A DNA stretch of 6,943 nt. Origin: Bacillota bacterium. Lineage in GTDB: Bacteria > Bacillota_E > Sulfobacillia > Sulfobacillales > Sulfobacillaceae. Positions 6,478 to 6,943 of this stretch are shown piece after piece. Position 1 is the first letter of the stretch. Each line of letters starts with the position of its first letter. The position numbers and the translations under genes are program-made. The stretch covers positions 1-6,943 of the forward strand of contig JAKAAL010000212.1 in the NCBI GenBank assembly GCA_021802375.1, read 5' to 3'. The notes beneath the pieces are model-generated. The model made no database searches. It saw only the letters and a list, made by a program, of their open reading frames with translations, and was not told the origin of the DNA.

Positions 6478-6486
6478 GGGCACCTG

Positions 6487-6942
6487 CTAGTATGAGAGGG
6501 GATTGCCGGATGGCGGGACGTAATCCTGAATCTGTTTAACGCATAAGGCCACCTTGTTGGTCTGGTCATACGCTTGATACCATTCCACGGTCTTTTGTAG
6601 CGCCGTGTTAATGTCCCACTGAGGTGCCCAACCTAACTCCCATTTAGCCTTGGTGATATCGAGGCGTAACCAGGAGGCTTCGTGGACCGTGGACTGATCT
6701 GATGAGGCCAGATGCCACTGTCCGTTACCCCAGAGCTGAATCAGTGTTTCCACGACCTGTTCGACCGAAATCGGAATTGGGTCTTCTGGGCCAAAATTCC
6801 AAGCGCCTGCATATTTTATAGGATCTTGCATGAGCTTGGTCGTTAGCAAGAGATAGCCATAGAGAGGTTCTAACACATGTTGCCACGGACGAATGGCGGT
6901 GGGATGGCGGACGATGATGTCTTGGGTGGCTTGCAAGATCGG
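6487..6942 (-). CDS. rfbG: CDP-glucose 4,6-dehydratase, C-terminal part (gene runs off the right edge)
   Basis: The visible 151 residues are the C-terminal substrate-binding part of an extended short-chain dehydrogenase/reductase. The enzyme converts CDP-glucose to CDP-4-keto-6-deoxyglucose with bound NAD, the entry step to CDP-linked dideoxy and branched deoxysugars of surface polysaccharides. From the first visible residue, AIRPWQHVLEPL (16-27), GYLLL (29-33) and AGAWNFGP (45-52) are strongly characteristic of this family, followed by WLRLD with the KAKWELGW segment and the C-terminal TVEWYQAY helix. Roughly 205 residues, with the Rossmann nucleotide-binding motif and catalytic Tyr-x-x-x-Lys, would lie beyond the edge. 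The frame is open to the edge; a TTG at 6936 is internal. The gene converges on the LysR gene and is unrelated in function to its visible neighbours. Other deoxysugar dehydratases (GDP-mannose, dTDP-glucose) fit the RPWQHVLEPL motif less well. Confidence 0.88.
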   Translation of the reverse strand, partial: PILQATQDIIVRHPTAIRPWQHVLEPLYGYLLLTTKLMQDPIKYAGAWNFGPEDPIPISVEQVVETLIQLWGNGQWHLASSDQSTVHEASWLRLDITKAKWELGWAPQWDINTALQKTVEWYQAYDQTNKVALCVKQIQDYVPPSGNPLSY

Positions 6943-6943
6943 A

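Overview
The window reads as chromosomal DNA from a bacterium of moderate GC content. Strong AAGGAG-type ribosome binding sites and the protein flavour suggest a Firmicute; an acidophilic Sulfobacillus-like or Alicyclobacillus-like organism is a guess that the sequence alone cannot confirm. There are six protein genes, two of them cut by the window edges. I see no RNA genes, CRISPR array or intact mobile element.

Layout. (1) Bases 2-2275, plus strand: a class II ketose-bisphosphate aldolase (5' end missing) followed 33 nt later by a complete FGGY-family kinase of xylulokinase type. Together they look like the end of a sugar-catabolic operon. (2) Bases 2276-2438: a convergent junction with a 12-bp perfect hairpin. 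(3) Bases 2439-5017, minus strand: an MFS transporter followed 20 nt later by a metal-dependent amidohydrolase, clearly one transcription unit. (4) Bases 5018-5341: a 324-bp AT-rich divergent regulatory region with promoter-like elements and a nested dyad that is a good candidate operator. (5) Bases 5342-6244, plus strand: a LysR-type regulator with a GTG start. (6) Bases 6245-6486: a second convergent junction, holding a 13-bp hairpin and possibly a decayed coding remnant. (7) Bases 6487-6942, minus strand: the C-terminal part of a CDP-glucose 4,6-dehydratase, which continues beyond the right edge and hints at a surface-polysaccharide locus there.

How the genes may work together. The kinase and aldolase would phosphorylate and cleave a ketose. 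The LysR gene, divergent from the MFS-amidohydrolase pair, has the classic layout of an inducible uptake-and-hydrolysis module: the regulator senses a small molecule, the transporter imports it, and the amidohydrolase opens an amide-like or cyclic bond. The substrate cannot be read from the sequence. I found no clear evidence of a wholly new system. The most interesting points are the operator-like dyad, the unassigned transporter-hydrolase module, and the aldolase/kinase pairing with its unusual active-site surroundings.
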